A stretch of 64,000 nt of DNA from Prorocentrum cordatum. Lineage: Eukaryota > Sar > Dinophyceae > Prorocentrales > Prorocentraceae. The position numbers were made by a program, and so were the translations under genes. Below, in pieces: positions 11,147 through 20,639 of this stretch. The stretch is taken from positions 39,994 through 103,993 of the forward strand of contig CAUYUJ010021696.1 of the NCBI GenBank assembly GCA_963575745.1. The letters run 5' to 3'. Numbering within the stretch: the stretch's first letter is position 1; the number at the start of each line of letters is the position of its first letter. The notes beneath the pieces are model-generated. The model was not told the DNA's origin. It ran no database searches and saw only the letters and a list, made by a program, of their open reading frames with translations.

Positions 11147-11259
11147 CGTTCAAGGTTGAATTCTGCGACGCGGAAGCACGGAGAGACACGATAACGCCAT
11201 TGGGCCCAACGGAATTCAACCTTGAACGATCGGGGCCGCGATCGATTCAAGGTTGAACG
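11147..11259. repeat. 17-bp perfect inverted repeat with a third arm
   Basis: CGTTCAAGGTTGAATTC at 11,147-11,163 faces its exact reverse complement at 11,212-11,228 across a 48-bp spacer. A third copy, TTCAAGGTTGAACG, sits at 11,246-11,259 in the first orientation. No gene lies nearby. Confidence 0.9.
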
Positions 11260-11408
11260 CTCGACGCGGTGTCAAAAACCTTTGCGCGCGCCGACGCCGC
11301 ACGAACCTGCCGTATGCCCTCGGCCCGGGCCCACAGAGGTCTAGCCAGCGGCTCGAGTAGCAGCACGCAGAAGGCTTCACCTGTGCCTCAGGTGCTGCCG
11401 CCGGGCCT

Positions 11409-11478
11409 CCAGGAGGAGGAGGATGGAGGAGGAGGAGGAGGAGGAAGATGAGGAGGAGGAGCAGGAGGAGGAGGAGGA

Positions 11479-11509
<31 letters not shown>

Positions 11510-11615
11510 AAGAGGAGCAGGAGGAGAATGAGGAGAAGGAGGAGAAGGAGGATGGAGGAGGAGGGGCAGGAGGAGGATTGGGAGGAGGAGGAGGAGGAGG
11601 AGCAGCAGCAGCAGG
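11409..11615 (+). repeat. GGA purine tract
   Basis: (GGA)n with AGCAGG and ATG interruptions, about 200 bp. Glu-rich on the plus strand and Leu/Ser-rich on the minus strand. Confidence 0.95.
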
Positions 11616-12104
11616 ATGGAGGCTGATAGAGGAGGTTCGTCTTTAGTTCTCTGTTTTGCTATCCCTGGCAGCTGACCGCGCCCCCCTCTGGCGCCCAGCG
11701 CGGCCCAATCACACCCGTGGCTGGGATCTGTCCCTGCTGCTCGGAGGCTTTCTTGTGTAGGATCGAGACTCGCGAGCATTGGACCATGCTGGCGCAGGGG
11801 AAACACAAGGCGTTCCCCTTCGCGGGTGGCCCTCTATCATTATCTCTCTCTCTCTCTCTCTCCCTATCTATCTCTATCTGTCCCTCTTTCTTTGTATCTC
11901 TCGTTCCCTCTCTCGTCTCATTCTTCTGTCCGCCGTCGCCCCGCGCCACGGCTTTGCAACCCTCTATTCCAGTTTCGCCAACCAGTGTTATCATTCCGAT
12001 TCGTGGCGCACGCCAGGGATCAGCGTCGGGGATGCAGCATGCGCCAGGAGGGGGCGCCCTTCGTGGGCTGCTGCGCGCGTGGTAGTTCGAGCCAGTCTGG
12101 GGCC

Positions 12105-12186
12105 ACCACTCGAGTAGTGGATCGACTATGAAATTGATTCACCCCAACTTGAATATTTCGTCGAAATTGCCGAACGCATATCTCTC

Positions 12187-12217
<31 letters not shown>

Positions 12218-12330
12218 TCGTAGATCTTCGAGCAGTATGCGCATATTTCGTAGATTCGGCAAAAACTATTCTGGGGTAAGTAAATGTTGTAGTCGATCCC
12301 CTACTCGAACCACTCGTCCAGATGGTTATT
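12105..12330. mobile_element. foldback element with a CT-repeat loop
   Basis: Left arm at about 12,108-12,180 contains ACTCGAGTAGTGGATCGACT and ATTCACCCCA. The right arm read on the minus strand contains GTTCGAGTAGGGGATCGACT and CTTACCCCA. The arms are imperfect over about 40-75 bp and enclose a (CT)n microsatellite (about 12,181-12,220). Single copy in this window. Another CT run lies at 11,840-11,930. Confidence 0.7.
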
Positions 12331-12754
12331 CCACGCGCCACTCTTGACGAACTAAACACACATACACACACTCCGCGGCTCTTGAAAAAGCTTCTCACGC
12401 GCCACATCAATCAAGCATTGCAGACAAGACAGTGGGTATGTCATCCAGGGAACTCGTGGTCGCTTGTGCCGTGTTTGAGCTGGGAAGTCTGTTCGCCGAG
12501 TTGATGTGCTCGTTCACTTAGTGACGAGTCGATGTGTTAAGGCTTGCGTATTGTACTTCTCATAGTTATTGTCTGTTGAACGGTCGGAATGTGTTGGTTG
12601 CTTGTGACGCGCGGTTGATATCGGACGGTGTTGAAAGTTGTTGCTGCGTTGTGATACGGTGCTTGCAACCAGGTGTTTCTGGGAGGCGAGGGCGCAGGTG
12701 GACGAGGACAAGACTGGAGGCAGGAGGAAGAGGAGGGCGGGAATCATGGAGAAT

Positions 12755-12895
12755 GCCGAGGAGGAGGAGGAGGAGGAGGAGGAGGAGGAGGAGGAGGAGG
12801 AGGAGGAGGGGGAGGAGGAGGAGGAGGAGGAGGAGGAGGAGGAGGAGGAGGAGGAGGAGGAGAGGGGGCAGAAGAAGGAGGAGGAGGAGGAGGAG
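12755..12895 (+). repeat. GGA purine tract
   Basis: Long (GGA)n run, nearly pure for about 110 bp, then GGGGCAGAAGAAGG. Gly-, Glu- or Arg-rich frames here are artefacts of the repeat. Confidence 0.95.
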
Positions 12896-13251
12896 ACGCA
12901 GCAGCCGCACCGCCTCTTCGAGACCTGGGAGGCCGCGGGCGATTTTTCCTCATCCGATCCGACTCGGTGTGAGGGCCACCGGCATCGACCGGGGCGCGGC
13001 GAGCCGCCGTCGAGTCGGCCCGTTGGCGATCGGAGCCGCGCTCTCGATCCGACCCGGCTCCGCGAGTCGATCCGGCCCAGGCTGCACGAGCACACACTCC
13101 AGATTTCGTAGTAAAGGGAGGGGGGTCTCATTTCGGGGGGGGGTCTCTTCCAGGCTATCTTGGAGGGCCTGGGGGGTCCAGAATCAGGAGGAGAAAAACA
13201 GGAGGAGAAAAATCAGGAGGAGCATACGCACTTGTGGAGGTCCAAAATCAG

Positions 13252-13415
13252 GAGGAGAAAAACCACACAAACAAAATTCATCGTCGGCTCCCAGGAAGAT
13301 ATGGAAAAATATGGGAATTGGGGGGGGGGGAAGGCAAACACCCAGAAAATAGGGGAGAAGATGGGGAATCTTTTTTTTTGTGTGTATCTATGTGTGTGTC
13401 CCAGGGCCCCTTCAC
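13252..13415 (+). repeat. dispersed repeat DR2, copy 2
   Basis: Same ordered blocks as 10,285-10,445 (AAATTCATCGTCGGCTCCCA, AAATATGGGAATTGG, G run, ATGGGGAATC, GTCCCAGGGCCCCTTCAC). Just upstream, AATCAGGAGGAGAAAAA repeats three times (13,180-13,262). Confidence 0.8.
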
Positions 13416-13487
13416 AAAAGTGTGCATGCTCGAGGCTGGCTTGCGCAGGCTCCCCGGGCTGGCTTGCGCGTAAAAAAAAAAACTGTT

Positions 13488-13622
13488 GGAGGTCCGCGCA
13501 GAGTTCTCGGCTCGGCGCCCGCGGCGCCCCCCCCCTCGGCAGCGCCCGCGGCGCTGCCCCCGGGGCGCCCTGCGCGCCGGGGGGGTGCCCAGCGCCGAGT
13601 CCAGAAGTCCGCGCGGACCTCC
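13488..13622. mobile_element. foldback element FB3, 135 bp, extremely GC-rich
   Basis: GGAGGTCCGCGCAGA.TTCT at 13,488 faces its counterpart ending at 13,622 (AGAAGTCCGCGCGGACCTCC). The arms extend about 35-40 bp through CTCGGCGC, and the centre is nearly all G and C. No coding capacity. Element IE copy 3 begins 24 bp downstream. Confidence 0.75.
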
Positions 13623-13646
13623 GAAAAAGTGTATGCTTACGTCGGG

Positions 13647-13787
13647 CCTGTCCCTCTACAGGATGAATATTCAAAAAAGCCAAAAATATTGGTGGGACGA
13701 TTTGTTTTAGTGTTTTTTGATTACCTTCGCATACTTTGGAACTATTTGCATTGTTCGTCCAAAAGCCGCCTGTAGGAGGACATGCCC
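13647..13787 (+). mobile_element. intron-like repeat element IE, copy 3
   Basis: Starts CTGTCCCTCTACAGGATGAA, with an AT-rich interior, and ends TTGTTCGTCCAAAAGCCGCC then TGTAGGAGGACATGCCCGA. The TGTAG before GAGGAC again resembles a 3' splice site. Downstream, an (ATT)n to (TTC)n run occupies 13,827-13,870. Confidence 0.65.
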
Positions 13788-14089
13788 GACCTAAGTTTAT
13801 GCCCGTGCCGCTGTTGCTTGCGTTTCTTATTATTATTATTATTATTATTTTTATTCTTCTTCTTCTTCTACAATGCAGACGCTGAAATAAGGAGCAGTCT
13901 TGGTTCGGAAGGGGCTCGATGTTCCTTAGGTACTTCCGTGGCTGTTTCTCCAGCGTTCGTCGTCCTCGCAGGCGCTTGTGGGGCCATAAAGGGGCGTCGT
14001 TCCTTATTCAATCGCTTCGCTCATTCCGCCGGCCCATGTTGCATGATCGCTAGTGCTTAGCCGTGGGCCCGGGGCCATTGTGGCGCCGC

Positions 14090-14215
14090 CGAGGAGGAGG
14101 AAGATGAGGATGGGGAAGGAGAGGGGAGGAGGAGGAGAGGATGAGAAGGAGAGGAGGAGGATGAAGATAAGTAGGAGGAGGAGGAGGAGGAGGAGGAGGA
14201 GGAGGAAGGGGAAGG
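14090..14215 (+). repeat. GGA purine tract
   Basis: Interrupted (GGA)n with GATGAG and GAAGGGGA units. Confidence 0.95.
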
Positions 14216-14760
14216 GGCGGACGAACGGGAAGGGGCTTCGTTCCTTATTTGGCGTTCCTTCTTTCAGCAGCCCGACTGTATCTTCTTGCGCCCTCCGCTC
14301 CCCCCCTCCCATGGGCCGCTTCGATTCCTCGGACTCGATGCCGTTCGCCTTCGAGGTTTCCCGATTCCGCTTCGATCTGGCTTTTCGGGTCCCGATGTGG
14401 GCCACGATGCCTCAGCGGAGGCCTGCTCGTCTGCCGACTTTCCCGCCGACTCGACCTCTTGCCCGATTCCGCTGCCGGCCTCCGCCGATCTGCTTCGCCT
14501 CGATCGCCGATCCGACCTCTCGGCTCGACGCTGGGCTCTCCTGCCCCGCCTGGCCCACCGTCGTCCGTCGCCCGACCAGCCAGCCGGGGCGCACCGATTC
14601 CGCCCGCTGCCCGCCGTCGTGCCAGCTCCTGGCCCCCACGGCCCTCACGGCGGTCGCCCTTGCGCCTCCGTTCCCTCGCCCTGGCCTCGTGCGCGGCACG
14701 CCCAGCGTCCTGGCAGCATCTCTGCGGCCGACAGGGCCAGTGGGCAAACACCACGTGCTG

Positions 14761-14980
14761 CGGCCGGGAACTTTTGGGAGAGCGGGTCGCTCCGCCGGTG
14801 CTGGCCCCCCACGCCTCGGTGCGACACGCTGTCCACGCTCGGGCCGCCCAGCGCCAACGCGGCCCGAGCGTGCCCGAGCCTCACTCCCCAGGGAGCGGAG
14901 CGGCACGCCTATCGGCTCGCGGGGCACAGCGTGTCGCCAGGGCTGCCGCGGCGACACGCCATGCAAAAGCTCCCGACCGT
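14761..14980 (+). mobile_element. foldback element FB1, copy 2
   Basis: A 220-bp copy. Left end CGGCCGGGAACTTTTGG; right end CAAAAGCTCCCGACCG; internal GCGGGTCGCTCCGCC and CAGCGTGTCGCCAGG match copy 1 in order and orientation. A fragment of the same internal motif (GGCGTGTCGCTGGGGCCGCC) lies near 15,147-15,196. Open frames through 14,286-15,320 cross this element and have no other support. Confidence 0.85.
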
Positions 14981-14984
14981 ATGC

Positions 14985-16180
14985 TGGTGCGGGTTCTGGC
15001 TCCCTCTCGAGCAGGCTGGGCAGTGCCCGGAGCTTCGCTCCTCGCGTGAGGTCCTAGAGGGGAGGATCGGGGAAGGGGGGCGGGGGTCGGGGCACGAAGC
15101 CTGCCGCGTGCAGAGATTGTATCGGCCCCGCTGCGGGGCACCGTCCTCGCTGCGTGGCGTGTCGCTGGGGCCGCCGCGGCGACGCGCTGTCCAAGAGCTC
15201 CCCGCCGCAGCCGCCGACAGCACGCCCGCTTGCACTGTGGGCGCCTGGCCTGCATTTGCCTTCCTTTGGCCCGCCCGCCTCGCCGGACGCGACGCTGCAA
15301 GGGTCGTCCTGAAACGTTAAATGTGCATGTCGGGCGTGAGGCTGCGGTGTCGCTTGCGGGGTGCCCCACGAACAGCGGCTCGTGGTGATAATCACGCTTC
15401 CTTCCTTCGTTCACGCCCCGAAGGACGCACGGGCACCCGCGCGGCCGCTGACGCCGCGCTCGCGGCTCGCGCTCGCAGGCCCGCTCCGGGGCCCGCAGCC
15501 TGCCGACGCCGCCCGCCAGCGGCCGCCGTGCCGCCGCCGACCGCCGCCTGCCGTTGACCGGTGCCGCCGCCGCCGTTGCCACCCGGCAGGCAGGCAGGCA
15601 GGCAGCGGGCAGCAGAGATCGAGCGGAGGCGAAGCGTCTTGGCTGGCCTAAAGGCCCAGCAAACAATGTTCAGGCAGCCTTTTGGGGGTTGCGCGAAGTG
15701 CTCTCAGAGCATTTCTGGCTGAGACTGTCTTGTTTTGGCATCGGGCTCATGCTTCAAAAACACTGTTTTTTAAGGCAGGCAGCAGGAAGCGCTGCGGGGC
15801 CTAGAAAGGCGTCGGGCCCAGTGACCCTGTGGAAAAACCAATCCTGCAAGCTATTGCGCGGGCGCCCAGTCAGTCGGAAACCTCCAGGGCGCCAATCTAA
15901 TAAAAAATCTTCGTCCATCGTCGGTCTCTGCCCTGATCGCCTTTGTCCCACAGTTTGTCTTTCTGGCCCCCCTGCTGTTGGACACGACCAGGGATGCCAC
16001 ATTGCTGCCACCCACCGGAGAAATATAAGCTCCGATGCCGCTGCCCTGGAGTCAGCTGAGGGCCTGAGGCAGCGCAGCACAGGTTCCAGCCAGCAGGACG
16101 GGCAGGGGGGAAGGTTCGAGATCCTGGATTCGAAAGGAACTGTTTGCCTTTTGTCAGCCTCTGGGGGCTGTTTTTCAGCC
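14985..16180. other. stretch without a supported gene
   Basis: Contains the FB1 fragment near 15,150, a GCAGGCAGGCAG run near 15,585, and a plus-strand open frame (15,554-16,312) whose unique part shows no recognisable domain and whose 3' end is a TCC tract. I do not call it a gene. Confidence 0.45.
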
Positions 16181-16184
16181 CTCC

Positions 16185-16280
16185 TCCTCTTCCTCCTCCT
16201 CATCCTCATCCCCTCCTCCTCCTCATCCTCCACCTCCTCCTCCTCCTCCTCCGCATCCTCCACCTCCTCCACTTCCCTTG
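16185..16280 (+). repeat. TCC/ATCC pyrimidine tract
   Basis: CCTCCTCCTC with CATCC interruptions, ending TGCCTCCCTCTGCAG. It therefore ends in a sequence that looks like a 3' splice site. Confidence 0.85.
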
Positions 16281-16442
16281 CCTCCCTCTGCAGAAAAACG
16301 AGCCAGGGGTGAGAAACTGCACCAGACGGACCCTGGTTTGGGGGCCGACTCTGAGCGGATTTGCCCGTGTCCATTCTTTTTGCCCGATGCCCCCGGGGCC
16401 CATCAAGTCAAGACCCGCGGTTGCCTCCAACCGCCACCACTC

Positions 16443-16525
16443 CCTCGTCGCCACGGCTGGATAGGCCTCGAAATTCTGGTCAGACCGCACGCCTGGGGAG
16501 GTCCAGGGAGTAGCAGTACCGGTAT
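16443..16525 (-). repeat. dispersed repeat DR3, copy a
   Basis: Read on the minus strand it matches 40,768-40,850 (plus) and 28,530-28,609 (minus). The shared peptide-level pattern is TATP.T.PGVRS.QN.EA.PAVAT. The DNA blocks CCAGCCGTGGCGACGAGG and GACCAGAATTTCGAGGC are visible here. Whether the peptide or only the DNA is conserved cannot be decided from this window. Confidence 0.7.
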
Positions 16526-16604
16526 TTATGTTGCCCTCTCCAGCTACAGCCACCGCTCGCCATGAGGCAAGCAGGTCATGCGGGAAGCAGGTCCTGAGGG
16601 TCTA

Positions 16605-16813
16605 GGCCTCCCAGATGGGGTACGAGTAGATGGGGTCGGAGGATCGCGCCGCATCGCCGATACATCGGCGATGCGGCTCGATGTGGAGCCCGATGGTCTC
16701 CGCGCCGACGTCTCCGACGCATCGGCGACGTCGCCGGTGCACCGCCGATGCGATGCAATGGCGATGCGGCGCGATCCTTCGACCCCAGCTGCTCGGACCC
16801 CAGCCGGGAGGCC
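16605..16813 (+). mobile_element. foldback element FB2, copy 2
   Basis: Left arm begins GGCCTCCCAGATGGGG at 16,605. The right arm (16,760-16,813) ends CAGCCGGGAGGCC. Interior CATCGGCGATGCGGCTCGAT matches copy 1. It is 209 bp, 28 bp shorter than copy 1, mainly from fewer internal GATGCATCGGC repeats. Confidence 0.85.
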
Positions 16814-17365
16814 TCTGGAGGGTCTCCGGCCGCTCTCGGGGGAACTGCCCCAGGGCCTCTGCTCGTCGTCGGGCCCTCGGGGCCCTCGACGGAGAGCTGC
16901 TCTCTCGGGGGGCTGCTGCCGCCTGCCCAGGCGGCGCACGGAGCCCACGCGACGGCGAGGCCGCCCGGGCAGAGGCCGCCCGAATCGCCCTCGCCACTGC
17001 TGCATCCTGCCTCCGCGGGGGGATGCGAAGGCGGCCGACCTCCACGCCACCTCCCAGCCAGCTCCTCGCCGCGCACGCGCTCGCGTGCAGTGGCGAATCG
17101 AGCCGAGCATCGTGTCACCGGCGCCCCGATGCCTGCTCCGTGCCACCAGAGTCCCGAAGCGCCGCATCCCAAAGTCGCGCATCGAACTCTCGCGGCGGCG
17201 CTGCCTGGCTCGCAGCGCCTCGCCGACCATCCTCCGCACGGGTTGCCGTGCGGGTGGGACCGCCACGTCGGGCCCGAAGCTACCACCACCATCACTACGT
17301 CGATTCCTCCTCCCTCTTCTACCCTCTCCTTCCTCGCCGCTTTCCTGGGAGAGGGAGGGGTGCGG

Positions 17366-17545
17366 GTGGTGGTGGTGGTGGTGGTGGTGGTGGTGGTGGT
17401 GGTGGTGGTGGTGGTGGTGCGGGTGGTGGTGGTGGTGGTGATGGTGGTGGTGGTGCGGGTGGTGCGGGTGGTGGTGGTGGTGGTGGTGGTGGTGGTGGTG
17501 GTGGTGGTGGTGGTGGTGGTGGTGGCGGTGGTGGTGGTGGTGGTG
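17366..17545 (+). repeat. GGT microsatellite
   Basis: (GGT)n of about 180 bp with rare GCGGGT and GAT variants. Poly-His on the minus strand and poly-Gly or poly-Val on the plus strand. Confidence 0.95.
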
Positions 17546-17635
17546 TATATGTGTGGGCCCCGAAGGTGAGGCGCCCCGCAAGGGCGTCACCAGTGCGCGC
17601 TCCCCCGGTGCGCGCTCCCGCAGGGGGCGAGGCGA

Positions 17636-17900
17636 GGACGACGACGACCACGAGGACGACGACGACCACGACGACGACGACGACGACGACGACCAGTCTG
17701 GTTCTTTCTCTGGCGCGCGCTCTGGCCCGCGCCGGGTTTTCGGGCCTCGGCTCGCGCCCCGTTCTGGCGCCCGCCCTGGCCGCAGGAGTGGTCGGTGCTC
17801 GCGCTGCCTGCAGCGCGGCGCCCAGACCCGCGGTCCAAGCTCGAGCCGGTTGTCTCTGTCTTATGTGTGTGTCCTCATCTGTTTGTTCTCTCTGTCTCTG

Positions 17901-17931
<31 letters not shown>

Positions 17932-17990
17932 GTAGATATATATATATATATATATATATCTTTCCGTACATCTATATATATACACATACG
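17636..17990 (+). repeat. GAC, CT and TA microsatellites
   Basis: (GAC)n at about 17,636-17,696, (CT)n at about 17,895-17,920, then TATATATG and (TA)n to about 17,960. Between them is GC-rich DNA without a supported gene. Confidence 0.9.
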
Positions 17991-18299
17991 TATACCGTTG
18001 ACGATCACTCCATATATGTATATACACACTCTGTGGAATACGGGTAATTATGGTTTCAACTTATACAGTTACGAATGTACACATGTATATACATACCTAC
18101 ATATATGTAGTGGAGGAGAGGACAGCGGCGGGCCAGCAGGCAGCAGCAGGGGGAGAGACGCACCAGTCCTGTCGTCAGCTCGGCGCGGCGACCTGAGGGC
18201 GACACCCTGTTGGGGCCTGCCCGGAGGCCGCCGGGCAAGGCGAGCGCAAGTGGAGGGAGGAGGAAGGAGGAGGGTTTCTCCGAAGGGCTTAGGCGACCC

Positions 18300-18345
18300 G
18301 TCCTCCTCCTCCTCCTCCTCCTCCTCCTCCTCCTCCTCCTCCTCG
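18300..18345 (+). repeat. CCT tract flanked by an inverted GGGTCGCC / GGCGACCC
   Basis: TTAGGCGACCCG precedes (TCC)n and CGGGTCGCCTACGG follows it, so the pyrimidine tract sits in the loop of a short hairpin (about 9 bp stem). Confidence 0.8.
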
Positions 18346-18499
18346 GGTCGCCTACGGCCCCGGGGGAAACCGTGCAGATGGAAGGAGGAGGGAGGAGGAG
18401 AAGGGGGCGAAATGCGAGGCGCGCTGCGTGGCAGGGGCGGCCCAACAGGGGATAGGGAGGGGCCGGGGGTCGGGGCGGCGGGCAGGCGGCAGGCGTGGT

Positions 18500-18800
18500 G
18501 GTTGCGGTCGTCGCTGTGGTCGTGGTGATGGGCGGGCCCGCTGGCACTGGCCGTGACGGGGGTCGTTGCGGTCGCTGCGGTCGCTGCGGTCGCTGTGGTC
18601 GTGGCGGTGCTCGTCGTGGTTGCGGCAGTGGTAGCGGCGGTGGCCGTGACAGTGGTCATCGGGCTGGCGGTGGTCGTGGTCGTGTCGGTCGCCATGGTCA
18701 GTGTGGTCGGAGGAGGAGGAGAAGGAGAAGAGGAGGAGGAGGAGGAGGAGGAGGGGAAGGATGAGGAGGAGAAGGAGGAGGAAAAGGATGAGGTGGAGGG
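18500..18800 (+). repeat. GGTCGCTGC minisatellite then GGA tract
   Basis: Short tandem GGTCGCTGCGGTCGCTG, GTGGTCGTGG and relatives to about 18,700, then (GGA)n with AAG interruptions. Open frames here are repeat-driven. Confidence 0.85.
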
Positions 18801-19021
18801 GTTCGGGTGGTCGTGGTTGTCGCAGTGATGGCGTGGTGGCCGTTTTGGTGGTCGTGTGCGCCCCCCCGTCCACGCGGAGGCCCTGGGGGGCGCTACGTGC
18901 CTGCTGGCGCCGCGGGCGCCTCCATGCGCGCCCTGCGGTCACGCTGAGGCCGTGCGGGAGCGCGCCTGGGCGGAGGAGGATCGGGAGGGTGGAATGGGGG
19001 GGGGGCAGTGAGGAGGGGAAG

Positions 19022-19275
19022 GGGTGGGGGGGGGGGGGGGGGGTGGGGGGGGGGGGGGGGGGGGGGGGGCAACGGAGAAGGAGGAGGAGGAGGACAAGGA
19101 GGAGGAGGAGGAGGAGGACAAGGAGGAGGAGGAGGACAAGGAGGACAAGGAGGAGGACAAGGAGGAGGAGGGGGAGGAGGAGGAGGAGGAGGAGGAGGAG
19201 GAGGAGGAGGAGTGTGGATCGCCCCCACGGCCTGCGCAAGAAGAGGAGGAGGAGGAAGAGGAGGGGGAGGAGGAG
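19022..19275 (+). repeat. 48-bp G run then GGA/GGACAA tract
   Basis: From about 19,022 to 19,068 the plus strand is G with only two T interruptions. It is followed by (GGA)n mixed with GGAGGACAAG units to about 19,275. The G run could form quadruplexes in principle and is also prone to assembly error. Confidence 0.9.
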
Positions 19276-20280
19276 GGTTCGAGAGCTTCGGGTTCCGAGG
19301 TGTCGAGGAGGCGGAACTTCGAGGTTCGAGGGTTTCGGGTTTCGGGCATGTTCGTTGGTACACGGACATGTTCGTTGGTTCACGGCGGTCCTCCAGCCTC
19401 GGTGTGCGCTCCAGCAGCTGTGCTTCGCCGAGAGCGTTCCCGGGGGGGGCCAGACTCCTCCCGAACGGCCGCAGGAGAGCCGAGTTGTGACCCGAACGCC
19501 ATGGGGGGCAACGTCGAAGGAAGGATTTGCTCAGGGGGGGGGGGGGCGCATCGACCCCCAGTGACCCACGAATTGCCCATATGGGATCTGTTAGCCCGCC
19601 CCGCCCAGGAGCGTGCGCATTCATTATCGGAGGCCTATCGCGGATTCCAGCTCGATGGTTCACCCCCTCTGTGCCGGTCGCCTCCTCGCGTTTCTCCTCA
19701 TGGGGGAGGTCAGCATCCAGCGATTGACGCACGCACGGTTAGTCGAGACAAGTGGCGGAATTCTGCTCCGCTTTGCCAGTCACGCATTTGCTTGGCAGCC
19801 GCTGCATCGTCCAGCAGACAGTGGTGCGGGGGAAAGGGGGAAGGTGCATTGGAGGATGGACGTGTGGACATGAGAGTGCGTATTTAGAGCAGTGCCGTTT
19901 GGAGGCACTTGGTGCGGCCGCCTTTCAAGACGCACCAAAAGACTCCGAGTTGAGCCCGCACATAGTCCTTCACGGGCAGCAGAACGCAGGGGGAACATGA
20001 ACGATATATTCGAGGTGCTGTAGTGCTCATTTGACGACGAGCGGTCGCGTCCATCAGACCCTCCGCGGTTGTGCCCTTCGTGAGGTGAAACGAGCACTGC
20101 TCCGAGCCACGCTCGAAGGGGGAGCCTTTCAGAGTCAGCACTGGCTATGGATCGGAAGTCATCGGTTCGAGGGTGCTTGAACCCGCGAGGCCGCGGCCTG
20201 GCATTCGGTGAGCGGCGGGCCGAGCCGAAGAGTTCGTGCTCAACCCCTGGTGACCGCCAGGGGTATGCAGCAAGGTACGC
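19276..20280. other. unassigned stretch with a 20-bp tandem pair
   Basis: CATGTTCGTTGGT(A/T)CACGG occurs twice in tandem at 19,347-19,386. A short run of GGTTTCGGG and GGTTCGAGG words precedes it. The rest shows only short open frames without recognised motifs. Confidence 0.5.
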
Positions 20281-20515
20281 ATCATCATTGTTATTAGCAT
20301 CATCATCATAATCAGCAGCATCAGCATCAGCATGATCAACATTTCCAGTATCATAATCATTCGCATCATCACCAACATCAGCAGCAGCAACACTAGCATC
20401 ATCATCATCATCATCATCAGCATCATCAGCATCATCAGCATCATCAGCATCATCAGCAGCAGCATCGCCACCACCATCATCATCATCATCATCAGCATCA
20501 TCATCGCCACCGTCG

Positions 20516-20546
<31 letters not shown>

Positions 20547-20566
20547 TACCATCACCATCGTCATCG

Positions 20567-20605
<39 letters not shown>

Positions 20606-20625
20606 CCCTCATCATCGTCCTAGGC
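20281..20625 (+). repeat. CAT microsatellite
   Basis: About 340 bp of (CAT)n with CAG and CGC interruptions. The reverse transcriptase relic lies downstream on the same strand. Confidence 0.95.
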
Positions 20626-20639
20626 GGCCATTTGGGCTC

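Noticed and set aside
16110-16140. B-box-like GGTTCGAGATCC as part of a tRNA
   Set aside because: The spacing within the box is off by one and no cloverleaf can be drawn around it.
15554-16312. 252-codon plus-strand frame
   Set aside because: Its end is encoded by a TCC tract, the minus strand is equally open, and no motif was recognised.
16630-18528. Plus-strand open frame of 632 codons
   Set aside because: It passes through FB2 copy 2, the GGT microsatellite, (GAC)n and CT/TA runs; no unique domain-sized part remains.
20281-20625. CRISPR-like array
   Set aside because: It is a plain (CAT)n microsatellite without spacers; no repeat-spacer structure exists anywhere in the window.
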